NCBI RefSeq assembly: GCF_900114545.1
Contig: NZ_FOTI01000029.1
Location: forward strand, 1 to 37,043
Source of the DNA: Halanaerobium salsuginis
GTDB taxonomy: Bacteria; Bacillota; Halanaerobiia; Halanaerobiales; Halanaerobiaceae
Direction of reading: 5' to 3'
DNA length: 37,043 nucleotides
Shown piece after piece: positions 33,598 to 37,043 of the stretch. Made by a program: the position numbers and the translations under genes. Position 1 is the stretch's first letter; each line of letters opens with the position of its first letter. A model generated the notes under the pieces. The model was not told the origin of the DNA, searched no databases, and saw only the letters and a list, made by a program, of their open reading frames with translations.

Positions 33598-33600
33598 CTT

Positions 33601-34086
33601 TCAAATAACTAGATACTGCCAGTAAGCTACATCAAGCCATTGCTCAAATTTATAGCCAACTTCTTTGAAAACCGCAATCTTTTGAAAACCTAATTTTTTA
33701 TGAAGAGCAGCACTTGCCTGATTTGGTAAAGTTACTACACTAATAACAGAATGAATTTTCTGTTCTCTTAATAAATTTATAACATGTTTAGCTAGAATGG
33801 TTCCTACTCCCTGACCTTTCTGGTCTGGTTGAAGATAAATAGTTAATTCGGCGTTATAACGATAAGCAGTTCTGCTTTTCCAGCTTGAAGCATAGGCATA
33901 TCCAATAACTTGACCTTCTTGTTCGTAAACAAACCAGGGATATCTAGCAGTTATTTTTTCGATTCTAGACAGCATTTCCGCTGCATCTATACTCTGTTCT
34001 TCAAAAGTAATAGTAGTATTTTTAATATAATAATTATAAATATCAGCAATTATTGCTGCATCTGCTTTGCGCACTGCTCTAATCAT
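33601..34086 (-). CDS. GNAT N-acetyltransferase, phosphinothricin/amino-acid (PAT/MnaT-like) type
   Basis: 161 residues of the PAT/YncA family: MIRAVRKADAAIIADIYNYY, the FEEQSIDAAEM segment, PWFVYEQEGQVIGYAYAS, the acetyl-CoA loop DQKGQGVGTILAKHV, and NQASAALHKKLGFQKIAVFK near the end. Members acetylate the amino group of amino-acid analogues such as phosphinothricin or methionine sulfoximine. It starts 17 bases after the AraC gene in the LysE-AraC-GNAT run, a set suited to exporting and detoxifying unwanted amino acids or analogues. The exact substrate is unknown. Confidence 0.88.
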   Translation of the reverse strand: MIRAVRKADAAIIADIYNYYIKNTTITFEEQSIDAAEMLSRIEKITARYPWFVYEQEGQVIGYAYASSWKSRTAYRYNAELTIYLQPDQKGQGVGTILAKHVINLLREQKIHSVISVVTLPNQASAALHKKLGFQKIAVFKEVGYKFEQWLDVAYWQYLVI

Positions 34087-34103
34087 CTAATCGACTCCTA
34101 TTC

Positions 34104-34937
34104 CTAACTGCTCATAGCTGCTCGATATTTACCAGGTGTAATTCCATATACTTCTTTAAATCGACGATTCATATGGCTCTGATCAGAAAAGCCAACCTTT
34201 AAAGCTAATTCAGCCAGAGAATTAACCTCTAAAATCTCATTTTTTACCATTTCGATCCGCTGTTGATTTAAATAATTATGTGGAGAAAGTCCAGTTACCT
34301 GCTTAAAAATTCGGGAAAAATAATAGGGAGATAGGTTGACCTTACCAGCTATATCTGCTAGAGAAATATTTTGAGCAGCATTTTCAATTATATATTGGCA
34401 GGCCTGATCAACTAAAATATTATCCGGCCTAATCTGAACTGCTTTTTGTGAAAAAACACCATATTTTAACATTAAATTACTAACTGCCTGATAAAATTTT
34501 GTTTCAATTTCACAGCTATCATTCGAAAAGCTAATTGAATTAAATAAACTTAGCAAATTTAATGCTAGTGGATAATCATATTGAACTGTATCAGGAAAAT
34601 GAAAATAACTCAATTTATCTCCACAAATCTGACTGGCTAGTTCCTGCATTTTAGCCTGACTAATATAAATCATCTGATATTCTAGCCCAGTTTTCAATTC
34701 TGAATAGCCATCATGAACTTCTTCTGGATTAAAAGTAATAATTCCATATTTAGAAACTTTATAAAGAGAATTTTCACAGTGAAAACTCTGAATGCCTCTT
34801 CTCGTAACAGCTATCCCATACTCTCGATGACTATGACTTTTATAAGCAAAATCGTACATTTCAGCTTTTAAAAGTGAAGTCCCCTTTAATGCTTCTACTT
34901 CAGAAAAAGCAAAGTTTTTGTTCGGCTTTTTTGGCAT
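34104..34937 (-). CDS. AraC-family regulator with cupin sensor domain
   Basis: 277 residues from the ATG at 34937 (AGGAGTG upstream; a GTG three codons earlier overlaps that site). The N-terminal half is an AraC-binding cupin (SHSHREYGIAVTRRGIQSFH, FNPEEVHDG). The C-terminal 100 residues hold both helix-turn-helix motifs: ISLADIAGKVNLSPYYFSRI then FKQVTGLSPHNYL, and LAELALKVGFSDQSHMNRRF then KEVYGITPGKYR. This AraC subtype is commonly encoded beside LysE exporters, as here, and probably activates the operon when its amino-acid ligand accumulates. Confidence 0.9.
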   Translation of the reverse strand: MPKKPNKNFAFSEVEALKGTSLLKAEMYDFAYKSHSHREYGIAVTRRGIQSFHCENSLYKVSKYGIITFNPEEVHDGYSELKTGLEYQMIYISQAKMQELASQICGDKLSYFHFPDTVQYDYPLALNLLSLFNSISFSNDSCEIETKFYQAVSNLMLKYGVFSQKAVQIRPDNILVDQACQYIIENAAQNISLADIAGKVNLSPYYFSRIFKQVTGLSPHNYLNQQRIEMVKNEILEVNSLAELALKVGFSDQSHMNRRFKEVYGITPGKYRAAMSS

Positions 34938-35000
34938 TAAAATCACTCCTGACCTACTAAGACTACTCTAATTAAGACTACTCAGGTTTAATTAAGTTAT

Positions 35001-35621
35001 TCAATACTGATTAATGCCCACTAAAACTAAATAAACGTGATCTCGGATAATTGAAAAAGCTATCCAAAATAACAAAACTGCCATCAGTTTATTATAAATA
35101 TTGAAAAAAAGTTTATTTTTAATCAGTTTACTTAAAAATTTACCCAGGACTGCATAAGTGAAGGGAGCAAAAAAAGCAAGACCCGCTAGCAGAAACGAAA
35201 ATATGATAATTCTAAAGCCAGTTATATTACTGGCTGGAAAATGAATTGTTGCTATCGGCAGAGTAGCCAAAATCCCTTTAGGATTTAGGCTCTGCATAAT
35301 AAAAGCATCGTTAAAACTAAGCCCGACAGTTTTATCACTAGATGTAAGATCTGGATCTGGTACAGAACGCCAGAGCTTAATTGCCAGATAAATAATATAA
35401 ACTGAGCCAAAGAAACTAAAATAAATTAAATACTCTTTTTTTACTATTCTTTCTCCTGTAAAACCAAGCACAATAAAATACATGAATAAAGAAACAGCAA
35501 TTCCACTAAAAAAGCCAAGTGACTGTCTAATTCTATTCTGAAGACCAATGTTAATTCCCAGTAAATTAACTGGTCCAGGAGAATACATAATTCCTAATCC
35601 ATATAAAAACATTGCTAACAT
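35001..35621 (-). CDS. LysE-family amino-acid exporter
   Basis: 206 residues, about six membrane helices. The LysE signature is MYSPGPVNLLGINIGLQNRI near the start (the usual GxxPGP at the end of helix 1), followed by SLGFFSGIAVSL and FIMQSLNPKGILATL, the second conserved N-P-K motif. Exports excess amino acids or analogues by proton exchange. AAGGAGGCAAAAACTT precedes the ATG. First gene of a three-gene run with the AraC regulator and the acetyltransferase. Confidence 0.9.
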   Translation of the reverse strand: MLAMFLYGLGIMYSPGPVNLLGINIGLQNRIRQSLGFFSGIAVSLFMYFIVLGFTGERIVKKEYLIYFSFFGSVYIIYLAIKLWRSVPDPDLTSSDKTVGLSFNDAFIMQSLNPKGILATLPIATIHFPASNITGFRIIIFSFLLAGLAFFAPFTYAVLGKFLSKLIKNKLFFNIYNKLMAVLLFWIAFSIIRDHVYLVLVGINQY

Positions 35622-35747
35622 AAGTTTTTGCCTCCTTAAGATTATAATCTAGCAGTTAAACTTATTTTTATTATATTAGATTAGAATTTTTTTTATTGGA
35701 CAAAATTGCTCTTTATTTATCGAAAGAGAGTAAATTGTAGTTAAACC

Positions 35748-36212
35748 TTATTTTTTAGCTTTACCTGTTACATGCTGAAGTTCAATTTTAATAACCCGGG
35801 CAGCAGAACCACTTTCTGCTATGTACTCTATTCCCTCTTCAACATAGTCAGGAGAATATTTTTTTATTATTTCTAATAAAGCAACTTCTTTTTCATCTGC
35901 AGGAGCTTCAACTGCTTTGCCAAATAAAATGACACTTTCGTACTTAGTTGTAAATTTTGCCTGTAAAACCTCTGTTTTGGCTACAACTGTAAAGGATACT
36001 TTATTATTATCTGCTATATTATCTAATTTATGACCTTTAGTTGCACTATGGAAGTAAATTGCTTTATTGAAAAAAACATAACTTAAAGGTACCCCATAAG
36101 GATAACCGTCCGGGCTGATAGTTGTTAAAATACCATATTCACCATTCGCCAGAATTTCTTCCACTTCCTGGCTGGTTAATTTTCTATCTTTTCTTCTCAT
36201 TTCTCTAAACAA
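35748..36212 (-). CDS. Pyridoxamine 5'-phosphate oxidase-like flavoprotein (NimA type)
   Basis: 154 residues if started at TTG 36212, preferred because AGAGGTG lies six bases upstream and relatives begin MFREMRRKDR; an ATG four codons later lacks a good site. Single split-barrel flavin domain: VEEILANGEYGILTTISPDG, YPYGVPLSYVF, IYFHSATKGHKLDNI (histidine-containing cofactor loop) and SVILFGKAVE. NimA-like proteins bind FMN and can reduce nitro compounds including nitroimidazoles; physiological role otherwise unclear. Probably monocistronic. Confidence 0.83.
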   Translation of the reverse strand: MFREMRRKDRKLTSQEVEEILANGEYGILTTISPDGYPYGVPLSYVFFNKAIYFHSATKGHKLDNIADNNKVSFTVVAKTEVLQAKFTTKYESVILFGKAVEAPADEKEVALLEIIKKYSPDYVEEGIEYIAESGSAARVIKIELQHVTGKAKK

Positions 36213-36221
36213 TTTTATCAC

Positions 36222-36353
36222 CTCTAATTTATTTAAATATACAGTATTATAATATTTATATTTTGATTATAACATTGGTTATTTTGAAAAGAAAGCATAA
36301 AACTATGATTAAATAATCTTTTTAATTATAAATATAGCAATAACTGTTCCTGC
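36222..36353. other. A+T-rich divergent spacer
   Basis: The gap between the NimA-like gene and the crcB promoter is A+T-rich with several TATAAT-like stretches on the minus strand that could serve the NimA-like gene. No G+C-rich structure is visible. Confidence 0.3.
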
Positions 36354-36382
36354 TTGACTGTAAATATTTATTATTATAAAAT
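36354..36382 (+). promoter_or_regulatory. crcB promoter
   Basis: TTGACT (36354-36359) and TAAAAT (36377-36382) are exactly 17 bases apart. Transcription would begin near 36389, leaving a leader of about 146 bases before crcB, long enough for an aptamer and terminator. Confidence 0.75.
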
Positions 36383-36399
36383 TATTATTATAAAAATAA

Positions 36400-36483
36400 A
36401 TAGTGATGGAAATCATCTTTAACTATTGCTAGCTAGACAGTAATTAACGGCTTTTATCCGTAATTAAAGCGGATAGTTTTTTT
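36400..36483 (+). ncRNA. crcB leader, possible divergent fluoride riboswitch with terminator
   Basis: The leader opens with AGTGATGGAAATCATC then TTTAAC, close to the 5' part of the fluoride (crcB) aptamer (GGnGAUGG...nCnCC-nUnAAC). The expected 3' strand (UGAUGnCnCCUAC) is not clearly present; the nearest equivalent is UUUUAUCCGUA at 36452-36462, which overlaps the terminator stem as the aptamer's 3' strand does in Bacillus. ACGG (36447-36450) and CCGT (36458-36461) give an alternative hairpin that would exclude the terminator. Location directly before crcB supports the idea; the sequence match is only partial. Confidence 0.45.
36455..36483 (+). terminator. Terminator in the crcB leader
   Basis: TATCCG (36455-36460) pairs with CGGATA (36470-36475), followed by G and seven T residues. 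It lies about 50 bases before crcB and after its promoter, so it must be regulated or leaky. Confidence 0.8.
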
Positions 36484-36534
36484 ATTTTTAGCCGATAAAT
36501 ATCTACTACTTACTACAAAGAGAGGAATAATTTT

Positions 36535-36912
36535 ATGTTTAAATTAATTTTTATTGGTTGTGGTGGCTTTCTGGGAGCAATTAGCCGCTATCTTATCTCT
36601 AAATGGGTTGAAACCAGCTTTGAAAGCATTCTACCCTTTGGCACGCTTGCTGTCAATGTTCTGGGGTCTTTTTTGTTGGGTTTTTTAATGACTTTTTTCC
36701 TGACTAAAGCTCCGGTTTATCCTGAATTAAGAACAGCTATTACAACAGGCTTTCTTGGTGCTTTGACCACTTTTTCAACATTTGGTTATGAAACTGTTAT
36801 GCTGCTGGAAGATAAAAATATCTTTTTTGCCAGCTTAAATGTTCTATCCAATCTAATCATCGGCTTATTATTTATTACAGCAGGTATTATGCTGGCCCGG
36901 GCCATCAGCTAA
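36535..36912 (+). CDS. crcB: Fluoride ion channel CrcB/Fluc
   Basis: 125 residues, four membrane helices. Family marks: GCGGFLGAISRYLISKW, PFGTLAVNVLGSFLLGFL (pore asparagine), and TTGFLGALTTFSTFGYE with the phenylalanine-threonine fluoride track. Works as a dual-topology dimer that lets toxic cytoplasmic fluoride leak out. A single gene here, so a homodimer. AGAGAGGAA precedes the ATG. Controlled by a leader with a terminator. Confidence 0.95.
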   Translation: MFKLIFIGCGGFLGAISRYLISKWVETSFESILPFGTLAVNVLGSFLLGFLMTFFLTKAPVYPELRTAITTGFLGALTTFSTFGYETVMLLEDKNIFFASLNVLSNLIIGLLFITAGIMLARAIS

Positions 36913-36914
36913 AA

Positions 36915-36958
36915 GCTTAATTAAACTAAAAATAATAATCTTAGTTTAATAATTAAGC
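36915..36958. repeat. A/T-rich hairpin after crcB
   Basis: GCTTAATTAAACTAA pairs with TTAGTTTAATAATTAAGC with a three-base bulge, three bases after the crcB stop. No T run follows, so it may be a weak terminator or an mRNA-end stabiliser. Confidence 0.5.
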
Positions 36959-37043
36959 GAATTTCATAAAAATAAGCCTTGATATAACAAAGATTTTAAT
37001 GATATAAAAAGGGCTTCACCCCATCTTGTCGAATTTAATAGTA

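Noticed and set aside
37004-37043. GGGCTTCACCCC-containing sequence at the right edge, resembling the tip of an ISL3-type insertion sequence
   Set aside because: Only about 35 bases are visible, no transposase coding sequence follows within the window, and I cannot confirm the terminal repeat.
1-37043. CRISPR array, tRNA or rRNA genes
   Set aside because: No regularly spaced identical repeats beyond the three IS-end repeats, and no cloverleaf or rRNA-like G+C-rich stretch was seen on either strand.

Overview
The window reads as chromosome of an A+T-rich, strictly anaerobic, low-GC Bacillota, most like Halanaerobiales. This is inferred from the strong AGGAGG-type ribosome sites, TTGACA/TATAAT promoters, an iron-sulfur L-serine dehydratase, MinD-type ATPases with ferredoxin inserts and an Fe-S/FMN ene-reductase. 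No marker gene fixes the genus.

Layout. 1-306 is the end of an IS21-family element, with the start of its transposase on the minus strand. It has removed the 5' third of a MATE transporter gene that is followed by a MerR/GyrI-like regulator (1308-2135). 2136-2631 holds gene debris, including a Cro/CI-like gene with two in-frame stops. 2632-13300 is a minus-strand defence island read right to left: a long beta-class methyltransferase (mod), an MNT nucleotidyltransferase antitoxin (mntA), a 36-residue remnant of its HEPN toxin (hepT), a type III-like helicase-nuclease (res), and a two-gene Gabija system (gajA, gajB). 13398-14825 is cardiolipin synthase.

15097-18170 has a CoA-binding protein and a four-gene cluster resembling the orange-protein (ORP) complex: a DUF5320-like protein, a NifX/NafY-like protein and two ferredoxin-bearing MinD ATPases. 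Next come a MarR-MATE operon with two copies of a palindromic operator, a secreted protein with two tandem tyrosine phosphatase units, and a MarR gene divergent from a two-part permease. 24492-28516 is a coherent serine operon: SdaAB, SdaAA, a YheO/DauR-like regulator, RidA and SstT. A PadR gene then diverges from an old-yellow-enzyme-type reductase whose promoter carries an exact PadR-type ATGT-N8-ACAT site.

The right end holds a frameshifted ABC-F gene with an elaborate leader, a LysE-AraC-GNAT operon, a NimA-like flavoprotein, and the fluoride channel gene crcB behind a terminator-controlled leader.

The best leads are the composite defence operon with a toxin remnant beside an intact antitoxin, the ABC-F leader in which the Shine-Dalgarno site is sequestered, the tandem secreted phosphatase, and several promoter/operator pairs that can be read base by base. 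All homology calls come from reading motifs; no database search was run.
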